A stretch of 59,576 nucleotides of DNA from Triangularia verruculosa (GCA_033296885.1 MU864042.1:1-59576); one strand, 5' to 3'; shown: positions 45,549-58,718, counted from the stretch's first letter. Program-made: numbers and translations. The notes: generated from the sequence alone by a model not told the origin.

Positions 45549-46623
45549 ACTGACGGTTCTGACGACCCCGATACAAATAAGGTGATGAGGGGTAATGGCT
45601 TGGCTGGGTGTCTGGACGGAAAACAAAAAGGGGAAGGAAAAGAAAAGGCAGCATTTTGGTCGGTTCCAAAAGACATATATATATATATATGATCAACCAA
45701 AAAAAGCGTGGAGTTGAAAAAAGAATACCCACCTGTCTCTTTGGAAAAAAAAAAACGTTCATAGTATAGATGTCGACGGCGACGTTTTTGGGGATGAGTA
45801 GTGGGCTGAGTTAGATATGGGATGCCTTAATAGTGGTGGGGATTTTGCGGATGTGTTTTTACCTACCTTACATTCTGAATTGACCTCTTGTCATTCCTTT
45901 GACTTGTCACTCTCTTCATTTCTAATCGACTTTTGTCTGTTGTGTAACGGTTCCACACCCTCGTGATCTTTTGCCGGCATCGTGATCGGACGAATTTTCC
46001 CTCTTGGGAATCATGTCGGACAAGATTCCGATCAAGCTAGGTAGTGGAAATGACTTTTCTTCTTTGAACTGTACGCCAGCCTCACACCAAAATCTTACTG
46101 CTGCTGCCCCCTTTTTAAACCATGACAAACCACTGGAACATGAATATGACCCGTCATATTGTGATTCGTGCTAACAATTTATTCTCGTCCCCTGATGGCA
46201 TATCCACGCATTGCAGAAAAGAAGCGAACCTACCTACTTAATCCCACACCACCACCTTTAAATCATGACTCCACAGCTGTCATGTACATAACGTTCGTTT
46301 CGGTCGTCAAAGTAGGTAGGGTAGCCAACAACCAACCACTTATTAAGTATGAACCCCACCCTCTTAACCGCGCAATACTACCCAGTTTAGAGGGCACATA
46401 CATACATGGTGTATTTCCCCCCCGCCCGATCTGCTGCAGATAGAGTACTGCGTAGGTTGGTATCCACCCAGCTGGATTCTAGGCTTCCCCTTAACTCCCG
46501 TCAGTTAATGTTCTCGACGCGGGTTCGCCTAGGTACCGGTTTGCCGGCATGAGCTGACCTGACCGCTTTCGACTAACAACGTGGAGCCCACCATCCAACC
46601 CCCTCATCGCCAAGAGAAGGGTA

Positions 46624-46646
46624 GGTGGTGGTGGTGGTGGTGGTGG
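46624..46646. repeat. (GGT)n microsatellite
   Basis: About seven to eight perfect GGT triplets. No coding context. Confidence 0.9.
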
Positions 46647-46804
46647 TATGTAATTAGTGTTCATCGCCCACATGATCTTTGAGACACATAAGGGGAAAAA
46701 AAAAACACACGAGAATGGGGGATCTAGATCTGGATCTCTTGGTTTGTCATGACATTGGCTGACGGACATGCTACATATGATGTGCTGCTACCCGCCATAA
46801 TATG

Positions 46805-46828
46805 TCTCTCTCTCTCTCTCTCTCTCAG
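46805..46828. repeat. (TC)n microsatellite
   Basis: A run of about eleven TC dinucleotides in gene-free DNA. Confidence 0.9.
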
Positions 46829-49239
46829 CTGAACAAAACAGACCGAACTAGAAGGGGTTCTGGGAAAGAGGGGGCCCATTTATGCACGTCACCGTTCACG
46901 TCAAATTCTTGGTTTCCTTTCACACCCCCAATTTACACCTTGCATGTTTGATCCCGTATGCGGGCTTTTGCTGCAAGATCTATCGTGTCGGGGTTAGCGT
47001 TTGGTAGCCTGCCGTGTGCATCCGTGTGAACGGGGGAGCCGAGACGGCAGGTATTGGATCGGATCGGATCCCTGAGACAGTCAAGGGGGGGAAGGGGGAT
47101 CCGGGTACGGGAGCAGTAGGATTTGGGGGAGGGGTTAGACTGGATGACAAAGAGGGGGACGGAGGGGGGGTGTGAGTCCAGTAGAGGGCCTAGGGGGTTG
47201 GATGAGGGTGTGAGGAGGGGAGGGGGGGGTAAGATAGGTTGGTAAGGGACTTGTAACTTGTACATACCTGTATCATGGTATTTGTTATGGGAGATTCAGA
47301 GAAATCATGGCTACCTTACCTGCTTCATGTTAGTTGGCGCTGGCATAGTTGCTGTTAGAAAACGGAAGTCGAAGAAACGGAGAAAGCAAACAAACAATCC
47401 ATCTATCCCATCTTTCTCCCATCGGCTAGCAACATCCAACCATCACCGGCCACCCACACGCAATATATGTACCACGAAAGGCACAATCGGATACCTGCCA
47501 TGCCCCTTCTTCTTCTCCTCCTCCTCCTCCTCCCCTGCCGGTCAAACAAGCAAGACCCACTCACCTGGCTGCCGGCGCCTACACTACCTTACTTTGGGGT
47601 GGTACCACGCAATCTCGATCGTATCGTCCTTCCCATCTCAAGCACACATGCTACCAGCCAAGAACCACCAAGCCGAACACGGGGGGTGAAGGGGGGCAGG
47701 GCGGGGCTGTAAGTGTATGCACATGTGTAGTAGTAGCAGCCGGCTGCGAACTGGGGGGCTTGCTGCGCCATGCTATTGGGCCAGCGGCAGCGGCAGGCAA
47801 AACCCGATGGGTCCACACATCACCTCACACACTTTGGAGATGCCGGCAATCTATTTGGTTCTGGGTGTTCTGTCCAGTGGGAGAATAGAATTGGGGGATG
47901 GGAAGAGGGAGAATGCTGGGCTGCATGGGAGTGGGATATGCAGGGTGCCCGATTGGGAAGTTGAGGGTGTGGAGTTGTTGATTGGGATGGGGGGAGGGTG
48001 GGTGTGGGTGGAATAAGGGAGGGACAAATTGGATGGTTGAAGGGGAGGGGGGGGATGGGATTGATTGGAAGTCGTCATAGGGTGGGAGGGATGGTGAGTG
48101 ATGGTGCTTGGGGGGTTGGTGGTGGATTTGATGGTTTCCTATGGGGGAAGAGATTTTATGATTTGAACTGCTTGATTCAATCAGGAGAGGGTTCCTTGAT
48201 TCGTGGAGAAAAAGACCAGCTTTAGTATGCTTTGTCTCTTGTGTGAGGGGGGTTTGCCATTAGGCTAACTGATCTTTGGCATGGACTGGCTGAAGAACTA
48301 GCGAACGTGACTGGCACCTCACTCACATGTGCTTGGTCCTGTTCCGATCTGCCTTGGTGTCTTGCCGTCTTCAACATGGTCGGTTGGCCAGCCATCGTCT
48401 TTGCGTGGTGGCGAAATGTAAAAATGGTGCATCACGCACAGTGTCGTCGATGCCAGTCACATGTATTCCATGTTGAGAACCAAGAGATTGGGACCAACAC
48501 TCACAGCCAACCATAAAGAACTGTAACTCGCTGTGATAGGTGCCAAGTATCTGAATGTGCCGTCTACTGGCTGGAGGGTGATGAGGAGCTGTATCAGCTA
48601 TATGTTGCCGGTCTCCCAATGTCTTGGTTAGGTAGCCAGTTTTAAGACCTTTAATTCTTCCATTGTCCAGCTGTCTGAGCTTGAGATTCTGTCTCGCTTT
48701 TAGCAGATCATCGTTGCCTACCATCGTTTGGATCTTCCGTCTCGACATAGATCATAACTGCCACACCTCCCATGCCTGCGCTGTGTCATGGAACCTTGAA
48801 CAGGTCGGACTGAAAACACTAACACATCACGGTCATCAGTATGGCTGAATTCCTCACAACATCAGCGAAAGATTTCCAAGAGGCCCTAGCTGGGATACCA
48901 AACGAAAAGTATTCGACCTCCTAGCTGCCAGTCGGCGGCCAGCGGACCATGTGCCCACTTCCGGCTTCTTCCGGACCCACCCACTCGGCGCCCGCCCCGG
49001 TTACTCGCGGAGTAGAGCCTAGCCGACAAGCTCAAGTACCCCTCCGCACCTGGAGCCGGTTGAAAATGCTAGCCAAGAATCACCAGCCTACATCTTCCAC
49101 CCAGCTTCAGATCAACTTCCTATCCTTCCTTCTCATCAACAGCTTCTGCCTTCTCATAGCTTCCACCTCTTGCCTTCCGTCCCGAGCAGCGACCCAGCCT
49201 TACGCCCCACTTCTCTCCTTCCGCCGCAGCTTTCGATAG

Positions 49240-49708
49240 CCAGAAGAAGAGAGTAGCATTCTCTCGCGTGCTCTCGGCCGCCTTGACGTATTCGTTCCCG
49301 GGTACCTCGAGCTGTTCCTGGCAGTCCTGGGTAAGTGCTCTCGTCCCAGCCGAGAAGAGCAATACGGAGCTAACTACCCCCCAACAGCTCGAGTTTCTTT
49401 CTCTGCTGTTGAGAACTGGATTCGTATGATGAGCTCATCGTCGCCCGGCAGGGGGCCACGCTGTAAGTTGTTTCGTTTCGAGACGTGGAAACTGTCTGCT
49501 AATTGCTAGATTTATAGGAGGTTCCTTCTCAGAGCAGCGCCGGCGGGCGAGAGTTAAAATGGCTCTGCTGCTTCTCCCGGGACCTGTTGTTGCCGCACAC
49601 TTTCCGTCAACCATGCGATTCCGGCCGATGGCCTCGTTGTGGCTGCCCTTTCCTTGGGGTCGCCATCCACCATGCGCTTCCGGCCCAAGCGGGGCAGAGG
49701 CTTCGTGA
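49240..49708 (+). other. Weak candidate spliced transcript or relic gene
   Basis: Two intron-like elements stand close together. The first, 49331-49387, has donor GTAAGT, branch GCTAAC at 49369-49374 and acceptor CAACAG. The second starts at 49463 with GTAAGT, has a GCTAAT branch, and offers tandem acceptors at 49517 and 49520. Removing the first and using the second acceptor of the other leaves about 117 open codons, with stretches such as DVFVPGYLELFLAVLARVSF. No ATG opens the frame; the first in-frame ATGs lie in the middle exon. It could be a non-coding RNA, a relic, or part of a gene with a missed 5' exon. I recognise no family. Confidence 0.25.
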
Positions 49709-51293
49709 TCATGAGATTCCTCTCGAAGCGAGGCACTGGCTCTACAATCAGCGAAACCAGACGATCTTTGACAAGAATCTATTCTATCAACAGGGGTTGC
49801 TTGGCTGTGTTTGGCCAGCCACCCACGTCCACCTTTTGGAGCCCCAACCGACTGATCCTGGTCGTGGGAATGTCTTCAGCATTTGAAGATCCAAACAGCT
49901 TGTGAGCTTCGAGCCTCAGTAAACTGAGAATCCTTTCAAACGCTGATGGGCCATCGGAGCTCAGGAGGGAAATGAGACTGCAAGGAAAAAAGAGATGGTT
50001 ACTACTTGCTGGTATGGTTCAATGTACTGAACAGGTTGAGGGATTACTTTTGGGCGTATCTATCTTTTCAACTTCTTTTTCTATTTGGCTTCAGGTTATT
50101 CATCGATTCTGGCTTCTTTCATTTCATGTTCTTTGCAGGTGTCACAATTTGAAACTGCAGAAAACTCTTTCAGGATTTCACCAACAGCGATAGAGCCGAT
50201 AACAATCAGCACATGCACGCTCACGCAATACAATAGACTTGCTGGTAAGCGCGCCTATCAAGCACAATAAGTGTACCAATACTGACAGGCATATCAGGGT
50301 ATATCCTATGTCATACCGCCTTTCTCATGGGGTATCATCATGTACAACCTGAGAAACCCATCACCTCATGATCCCCGCCACCTTGGCGCGTCTAACTACC
50401 AAGGCACCTTACCTTTGTTCTCCTAGAAAGGAAAAAACCCAGATATAAGCCCGTCAGCAATATCAGACGGAGTACCCCAACGATCAGTTGGAAGACCGAG
50501 TCACAAATTCAAGGTGGGTGCTCCGTTGCCCAAAGTCCGACACTCAAAAAGCTCAGCCGAAACAAGCCTTAGGAGTACTACCAGCCTGTGACCAACGTCA
50601 CTCAAGAGCCTGACCGGTCCACGGCCCAGTCTCCAAAATGCGGGGGATCTCCCCATTGTCCAGATTCCAGAAGCCCATCGGCCCTGTCACCCCAGATCTA
50701 CAACTCGATATTGGATGATAGACTTACACAGCAGTTGTGGCCATCCCATCAGGTCTCATCGATGCACACCGCCCCGAGACTAACACCATCGGCATTTCAA
50801 TCTAACGCACTCACGCTCACATATACACCACTCAGATCACAACTTTGTCGATGCCGTGCTCCCCTTCTTTTCTCTCGCCCTGACCTGACCGCCCAACAAC
50901 CCCCCAAACCACCCCTCTTTTCCGACATCAAATATTTCTCTCAAGCCAAGTCTCTGAAAGCGAGGGAGGTCAGACAAAACTTTTCACAACAAGGGTACCA
51001 CCTGCAGGATTAATGATGCATCCCGCTGACACGGCGGCTGGAACCTCGAGCTACGCCTTCCCGCGAAGCTAAGCTAGACAAGGGGGACGGACGCTGTGAC
51101 ACCATCCGGCTATGTTCGCCAACCGACCTACCTTACCCCCCAAGCTTTTTTCTCTTCGCGGGCGGGTTGGGTATGCTATATGCCGAGGGTAACACAAGGC
51201 GGGGGGCAGCGGCCGGGGGGAGGGTTACAAAACTACCTTACCTTACCTACCTAGGTACACCCCCAAATTATTTCTCTGTTCGGATCCGTGTGT

Positions 51294-51324
51294 GTGGTGG
51301 TGGTGGTGGTGGTGGTGGTGGTGG
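51294..51324. repeat. (GGT)n microsatellite
   Basis: About ten GGT triplets in gene-free DNA, just downstream of a TACCT-rich tract. Confidence 0.9.
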
Positions 51325-54300
51325 TTGATGATCAAAGCACAACCGGCATCAATCATCAAGCGAACCGGTCAATGCCAGCCGAAGGCACCTTTCGTACACC
51401 TACCTACATACAGAAGCTAAAACCGAAAAGCAAAAAAAAGAACAAGGGCAATGCATCTCTACCCAAGACCAGACCACCAGACCACAACCTCGCCGAACAC
51501 CTTTTTTGAACCAACCGACCAATTACTTGATAGAGACCAAAAAGAACAAGGCAAGAGAGAAATTCTGTTGTTGTTGTTGTTACTACTTGCGGGTAAAGGC
51601 GGGAAACCGCACCACAGGGCCGGGAACACACACATTACACACATTACACATACAATATCAGTGGCAGGTTACCTACCTACCTGCACTAGGTATTCAAACT
51701 TCCTCGTGGTGAGTGGGACAAGCGGTTTGGATGCGGTTGTGCCACCCAATGTCAACAATAACATGCCATGAGGGTTCTGGCCGGGTCGGTCTGCCACATG
51801 AGATAAAACTTTTACCTTATACGCACCAGAACCAGCCCTGAAAAGGTAAACCCTTCTGATTTTCTGTGAGTGTTTTATGTGGGCATATGACCGACTAAAC
51901 TAAGAAGGGGGGGGGGAGGGGCTATTTATACCTTATGTATGCATGCATGTACGTATGACACGTTTTTTTTCTCTCTCTTCTCCATCGGTTGGAATTATAT
52001 GCACGCGAGAGGGAACAAGAAAAAAAAAACTGCACATTTTCGGGTCGCAAGAAAAGTGTGATGCCGAAGGAAAGGAGGTACCTACACTACTCATGCGGAA
52101 AAGAAAAAAGGGCATCACCGCCCCTTGTCCTTTTACTTGTTTTCTTACCTTTACCCCCCCCTTACCCCCCTACCCTACCACTTACACCACCACCACGCTT
52201 AGTCCCTACCTTACCTACCCCTGGGCGGATATCGCGTGCTTCATCTTTTTTTTTTTTCTGTTTTCTCCTGGAACGGACCGTGCTTGCCCGAACCCATACC
52301 ATATCCGTATCATATCCACAATTCATCGGCGAAGGGTGTGGGTGGGTTAAGGAAGCTTTGGAATCCGAAGAACGAGTGGCTTCGGAGAGAAAAAAAAAAT
52401 ATTATGCTGGACCCATGGTTTAAAAGTCTGGTATGTAAGTACAGTAGTAGTGTAGGACTGACTCCACATCTTGACCGACTGTGTCTAGTTTTTTGGGTCG
52501 GCCTGCGGTCTTGCATTATCATGCGTTATCATGGCTACCTAGCTGGGGAAAAACCATTTTGTCGGTGAAGCCTCATCATTCAAAGCAAAGAAAAAAGCTT
52601 TTTTTTTTTTTTTTTGGGTGGGTTGTGGTTGGTTGTCGTGGCACTTTTTTTTTTTTTTTTTTTTTCGGGGCTTACAGGTATGTAGACGAATTAAAGAGTG
52701 TCTTTTCTTTGGGAGAGGGAAAGAAAGCTTCTTTTAAACAAGGTGGTGTGGTGTAATGGTGTGGGTGTGATGGTGGGTGGCTGTCGATGACGCGACGTTG
52801 GATGGGGGTACCCATCAGATATTTAGGCGCTGATGGGGGGGGGGGGGCAGGTACACTACCCAGTCCAGCTGGGTTGGGTTTCTGGTGAGCTGTTGTTGTT
52901 GATTTTGATCAACTGTCATCATCATCATCATCGGGTTTGGGTTGGGTTGCTGTGTTGCTGTCATGGTGCAGACTTATACCATACCATCCAAGGCAAGTTA
53001 GGCCGATCGGATCGGCTACACACAACCTCGCTGTTCATAATCTCTCTCTCTTTTTTTTCTTTTACTTCGGCCGAGAGATTGGAGAGGATGAAAAGGTCCG
53101 GAAGGAGGTAGGTTGCAATGAAGAACGGAAGCTAGGATAATGACGATGTATGCTTGCCCTGCCATGCCCGCAGAAAAGGCCCGTCACCCCCGATCGCAGA
53201 AAGAGATGCGACCATGCCCTGGGACCCGCGGTCAAGCTCCGGTCACGGGATAAACGGTACCAAAGTAAAATTGCTCAGGACCGCTGTCAAGCTATCCGAG
53301 GTGAAAGCCGTTGCTACCTCGCCTGGCAGCCTTGTCCCGTCGGCTCACCTTGCCACCTTTGCCAACCGGACCAAATCCAAGGTTCGGATGGGGTTTGATG
53401 TCCCGACATATGTGAATGTCACATCTCACCCTTCCGGGATTGCCATGATATAACTCCACACCCGGGCCGCATCAAGAAAACTCGAGTCGATGGCTCGAGG
53501 CGGGTAATATCTCCACCCGGTGGCAGCATCAAGCGCCGCGCTACTTTGGTTCAATACCGAGTAGTTGGCTGCCCTGCTTCCATGGGCGAGATGGCATGTC
53601 GTCTGCATGTAGCTTGTCTCTATATCCATTCAACAGAGGCGGTGAGCAACAGCTATTTCTATGCATCATGGCACCGGGCCATCGGGGAGCGGAGCCGTTT
53701 GGCTACAAGATGCTGCAAGACCTTCCAGACTGTCCCATGATGTACGCCATGTACATGGTGCATACAAAGATCTTCCGTCGAGGACATTCCGAGTCCAGCT
53801 GCCCGGTTTCTGTGCTGCTGCTGCTGCTGCTGCCCCTCCATGTCTTTCCCATCTATGGCTTCCTTGAGGTCCCATGATCAGACGGCAGTCGACGTCTCAC
53901 GATTGACACTCGTCCCGCAAGTGCCGTCCGTCTCTCAGCAGAAACCCGGCCGCGCATCAGGCGGTGGTCCCAGTTGCCGGTAGAACCCCGCGTCCTAGCG
54001 GTCCCAGCGCTTGCCAGGGCCCCTTTGCAAGAATCACTGCAAGTCGGTCCCAGACAGCTCGGGACGGAAGCAATGCAGGGTACAGGTGAATGACGGGCGT
54101 GAGGGGTGGAAATGCTGAATTGGGCAGTGAGCTCACGCGGGTTCAAGTCGAAACCTGTCTCTGAAGTATTCCAGAAAAGGTACATGGCTGGTTGACAAGC
54201 CTGGGTCACTCCATGGTCTGGCCCGCCATCTCCAGCCAAGCAAACCCCACTTCACCCACCCCCGTACAGAGTGTAACCTTCTGGCGGTAGACCGTTTTAC

Positions 54301-55324
54301 AAGGCCATGGTGGTTGGCACCATGCTGCAACCCCATCGACACCCCCAGGGGTGGTACAGAACGAGGACGACGGAGTACACCTCTTCGAACTTTTGGGACT
54401 AATACCCAGAGAACCCCTCGACCGGTCCTCTGGTTCCAGAACTCGACTCTCTCTTTCCCAAAAGCAACAACACAACAACAACATCACGCTCGTTTGTCTC
54501 TACTCTTGGTCCAATTCCTCTCCTCCCCCACACCACCAGGCCCCTTCCCCGACCCTGACGTGCTCCCGTGGTCTGGTTCGGCTGAGATCGGCCCCGCATT
54601 CCATCCGTCCGCTCATCGCCGGCAGCAGCCATCGCAAGGCAGGCCGAGAAAGCTGCCAACCCGTTCTCGGAAGGAACGTGAAAGTCGAAAAGCAGGCTCA
54701 ACGAAAACATACAACGAGGTTAGTCTTGTTAGTCCCTTTTCCCCAGCAACAGGAGGCCGTCCACGGATGTTGTCTCGATTCTCGACTTCCGACCCGCCCC
54801 AGTGGCAAAAGCCACAGCCAACCCCATCAGCTGCCCTTGACTGCCCCACCACCCACGCGCGCACTGGTGTCAACCGAACCCCATTGGTGTGTGCTCGACA
54901 TGCTAACGACTCCTGCTGGAAGGCGGCCTACTGCCAGCATCCCAGCATCAGGGTCTCTCTCTGTGCCTTCGCTTGCCGCCACAGCAAGGCCATGAGCCAC
55001 CGGCATTGCGCTGCTTTCTACTCGTTGTCTTGATCTCGTTCTGTTCTGTATGTTGAAAATCATATCATCTATTCCATCTAATCCACACCTGTTACTACGC
55101 AAAAGAGTCAGACTGTCGCCTTCCCACTCGTTGTCACTGCCACTGCCAATCCACACTACCAGCCCAGCCAGACTTGCGCATATCCCAACATTGCCTTAGA
55201 ACGGGGCCGGCAACAGCAATGTCATGCAGGGTCTTGGGGACTCCCTCCGTTCTCTCCTTTTTCTTTTCTAGCACCTCTCTAATTCCTCGCCTTCTTTAAT
55301 TCTTTTTTTTCTGTTGTTGTTTGT

Positions 55325-55356
55325 CTAACACACCGCTTCTTTTGGCGAATATACAG
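55325..55356 (+). promoter_or_regulatory. Probable 3' splice site of a 5'-UTR intron of HMT1
   Basis: A T-rich tract at 55295-55325 is followed by CTAAC (55325-55329) and the acceptor TACAG ending at 55356, seven bases before the HMT1 start codon. The arrangement matches a fungal branch point and acceptor. The matching donor is not certain; a GTTAGT at about 54719 is one candidate. Confidence 0.4.
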
Positions 55357-55363
55357 GCCCAGC

Positions 55364-58300
55364 ATGGACGCGCTGCTCATAACCAGCGGTCCGGAGCATG
55401 GCCAGGAATACTACCTCAAAACCTTTGCTCAGGTTGTCTACGAGAGGGCGCAGGAAACCTACCCGGCTGTACTGCTTCTCGCCTTTATCATTTCGGCCGC
55501 CATTCACAGCATCGCCAAGTCGAGGACCGAGGAGGAGCTTCTAGTTCCAACAGCCACAGGCCCAGGTGGCAAGCCCCTGCCCATAACGAAGCGAAAACGT
55601 GAGCACCGAGACCAGGGATCGATGTATTCCACAGACGGCGACAGCTCGGGCATTGCGATTCAGGTCTTTCGATATTTGACGGGTGCTCTGATCTTGACGT
55701 TCGCCGCCGATGCCGCCGCCACTGCCGCTCATGTGTGGCAGTCGAGTAAGGTTGGGGATAAGCTGTGGTGGTGTGGGGAGGAGAGAGTTGTAAGTCGAGC
55801 CGAGGAACTCGTTAGCTTGACCTTGGAGACAAAGCTGACCAAATTACGCAGGTCTACGTCGTTGGTGCCGCCTTCTTTTACGTTTATGTGTTGATCACCC
55901 TCTTTGACTGGGACGACAGCCCGACTGTTGTGCACTCGATAATATGGGTGCTCGGTCTATGTGGCGAGGCGGTCATACTCCTCTCGTTTATTTGCACACT
56001 GGCTGGCGGAAAATATGTTTTGGACAGCGACCAGGAGATGGGCATTTCCCAGGAGAACCCGCTGAGCGTCTGGGACTTGACGGATCTAGGCGTTGGAGGT
56101 GTCCGACTGCTCATTGTCTTGTTTCTGGTCAGCATGTACGCCATTGTCGCTTCGAAAAGACGCCTGGAAGAACGGCGTCTTTTGGACGAAGAGGCAAATC
56201 GGTCAGACTCGGACGAATCAAGCCCACTGCTCCAGCACAGCGGAACCGAAACACCATACAACCGTGGACGATCAAGACAGAACTCTGACTATGGGGGCAC
56301 TCGCAACAACAACAACAACAGCAACAGCAGCAGCGACACTGAAGGCGGATTCCAGCAATGCGAGGACAATGCTGCCTTTTATCGACCTGACAAACTGCCA
56401 CACAAGACTTGGTTCGAATACTGCCGTGGATACTCGATCTTCTTTCCTTATCTCTGGCCCAGCAACTCGACTAAGCTCAAGCTGATTGTTCTGGTGTGCT
56501 TTATTCTGGAGGTATCCCAGCGCGTTGTCAACATCATGGTTCCCGAGCAGATCAAGACCGTTACCGACACTCTTGCCAACAACTTTGGGTCTTCTCCCAA
56601 GAATGGCACGGATCCGGGCATGGTTGCCGGCCTGACAGGTATCTTCAGCTTCACGGGAAACCAGGGCGGCGAAAGTGGCAACACCGGTGCCCCTTGGTTT
56701 GATCTGGGCCTCTTCATCGCTCTCAAGCTGCTGCAAGGCCCTTCTGGATTACTCGGATCTGCCCGCTCTATTCTCTGGATTCCCGTCTCACAACACACCT
56801 ACCGTGCTCTCACGACAGCCGCTTTCGAGCATGTTCACTCACTCTCTCTGGATTTCCACTTGGGCAAGCGCACTGGTGAGGTCCTTTCAGCCCTCAACAA
56901 GGGCGCCTCGATCAACCAGTTTCTGGAGCAGGTCACGTTCCAGGTCGTGCCGATGCTGATCGATCTTTTGCTCGCCATCGGCTGGTTTTACTACCGGTGC
57001 GGGTCTATTTACGCGCTCTTCGTGTCCATCATCACGTTTTACTACCTCTACTTGACCATTCGCATGGCTGCCACTAGATCTGATCAACGACGCGACATGG
57101 TCAACGCTGACCGCGAAGAAGAGGCTGTCAAAAACGACTCCATCACATCGTATGAGACGGTGAAGTACTTCAATGCCGAGCAACACGAGTTTTCGCGGTA
57201 TCGCAATGCCATTGTTAACTTCCAAACGGCCGAAGCCAAGGTTACCTGGGGCATCAACCACATGAATATGTGCCAGTCGGTGGTGTTCATGTGTGGCCTC
57301 CTGGTCGCTTTGCTGACATGCGGCTACGAGGTATCTCAGGGGACACGGACCGTCGGTGACTTTACCTTCCTGGTCACATATCTCGCCCAATTGCAAGGAC
57401 CACTCAACTTCTTCGGCTCATTCTACCGCACAATTCAGCAAGCTATGATCTCGGGTGAAAGATTGCTTGAGTTGTTCAAGATCCAGCCCACTGTGGTTGA
57501 CAGCCCTGATGCGATCCCTCTTAAGGAGAGCTCTGGTCACATCAGGTGGGAGAACGTTGGCTTCTCCTATGACAACCGCAGGACTGCGCTGCACAACCTC
57601 TCCTTTGAGTGCAAGCCTGGCACCACCACTGCTTTCGTGGGAGAATCTGGCGGAGGCAAGTCGACTGTTTTCCGGCTCATGTTCCGATACTACAACCCCA
57701 AGTCTGGAAGCATCCAGATTGAGGGAATGGACGTCCAAGATTTGACCATCGACTCGGTACGCCGCGCCATTGGTGTCGTGCCTCAAGACACGATCCTCTT
57801 CAACGAGACGCTCATGTACAACCTCCGCTATGCTAATCCCAAGGCCACTGATGAGGACATCTACGAAGCGTGCCGGGCTGCTGCTATTCACGACCGCATC
57901 ATGAGCTTCCCTGACGGCTACGACACCAAGGTGGGAGAGCGAGGCCTCCGGCTGAGCGGTGGCGAGAAACAGCGGGTGGCGATCGCAAGAACCATCCTCA
58001 AGAACCCAAAGATTATCATGCTGGATGAGGCGACCTCGGCGCTTGACGGGGAGACGGAACAAAAGATCCAATCGAAGCTGATTAGTGGCAACTTTGGACA
58101 GGGACGTACCCTGTTGATTATTGCGTAAGTTCATCCGGGGAAGACTGGAGCGAGTGTGGAGTCTAGTTTGCTAACCAGGTTGCACTGCATAGCCACCGAT
58201 TGTCGACCATCACGCATGCCGACCAGATCATTGTTCTCCATGCCGGCACCATGGTGGAGAAGGGCACTCACGAGGAGCTTCTCGCGCTCAATGGCCGCTA

Positions 58301-58718
58301 TGCCGCCATGTGGGAGAAGCACTGCCGGGCCGAACGGGCTGCGGAACACGCTCGCGACGCAACACGGAAGGCTAAGAAGCTCCTGAGCTATGCGAAGATT
58401 TCGAGACCGGGCGGTGCGGGTGGCTACGATAGCATGTTGTCATCGGTTATCCTGCCAACGCGCCCGAACAGTCCCACGCACGCGCCCAACAAGCACGACG
58501 ACAGCCGGTCCATCAGCTCAAACGACAGCCAGCACTCGAGTAGTAATGGGTCTGACGGCACGCTTCAAGAGGACGGCGACGACGACGCGCAGCAGCCGGA
58601 AAAGTTGCAGCCCAACGGGGTGAAACAGCAGGAAGAGGAGGAGCGTAGGCCGCTTCTGTACTCGTTCCCCTCGGGCACGACAGCCGGCCGCTCGACGGAC
58701 GCGCCTGACCGGGTTTAA
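55364..58718 (+). CDS. HMT1: Vacuolar HMT1-type ABC half-transporter (ABCB/ATM family)
   Basis: HMT1 proteins move glutathione or phytochelatin-metal complexes into the vacuole and confer heavy-metal tolerance. Three exons (introns 55790-55851 and 58125-58192) give 1074 aa. An extra N-terminal membrane domain (about 250 residues, including YPAVLLLAFIISAAIHSIAK and LLIVLFLVSMYAIVASKRRL) precedes an Asn-rich linker. The six-helix ABC membrane domain contains HSLSLDFHLGKRTGEVLSAL and SYETVKYFNAEQHEFSRY. The nucleotide-binding domain has Walker A GESGGGKST (near 739), signature LSGGEKQR (near 842), Walker B IIMLDEA and, after the last intron, the H-loop HRLST. A long charged C-terminal tail follows. 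Extra N-terminal helices and the YFNAE motif separate it from mitochondrial ATM1. Confidence 0.92.

Larger units (their letters stand above)
45549..55363. other. 9.8-kb stretch without a recognised gene
   Basis: Between the secreted repeat protein and HMT1 I find no reading frame with domain or clear protein character. It contains TA repeats (about 45676-45691), GGT repeats (46624-46646 and about 51294-51324), a TC repeat (46805-46828) and poly-A/T runs near 52600-52665. Many TACCTA/TAGGTA motifs and one weak spliced candidate at 49240-49708 are also present. Composition is not AT-rich, so it does not look like RIP-decayed transposon. The last kilobase probably contains the HMT1 promoter and leader. 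Confidence 0.5.

Noticed and set aside
44026..45585. A 519-codon plus-strand frame of Thr/Ala/Met repeats
   Set aside because: Frame-shifted shadow of the same repeat array; no independent start context or domain.
43605..45626. A 673-codon minus-strand open frame rich in Val, Ala and Ile across the repeat gene
   Set aside because: It is the complement of a codon-periodic repeat (GGN/CAC/TAT units), so it stays open by repetition. The plus strand has a signal peptide, intron and conserved-looking head domain.
54314..55033. Frames of over 200 codons just upstream of HMT1
   Set aside because: Composition is that of a pyrimidine-rich leader/promoter. Two phases are open at once and neither resembles a protein family; more likely 5' untranslated region or its intron.
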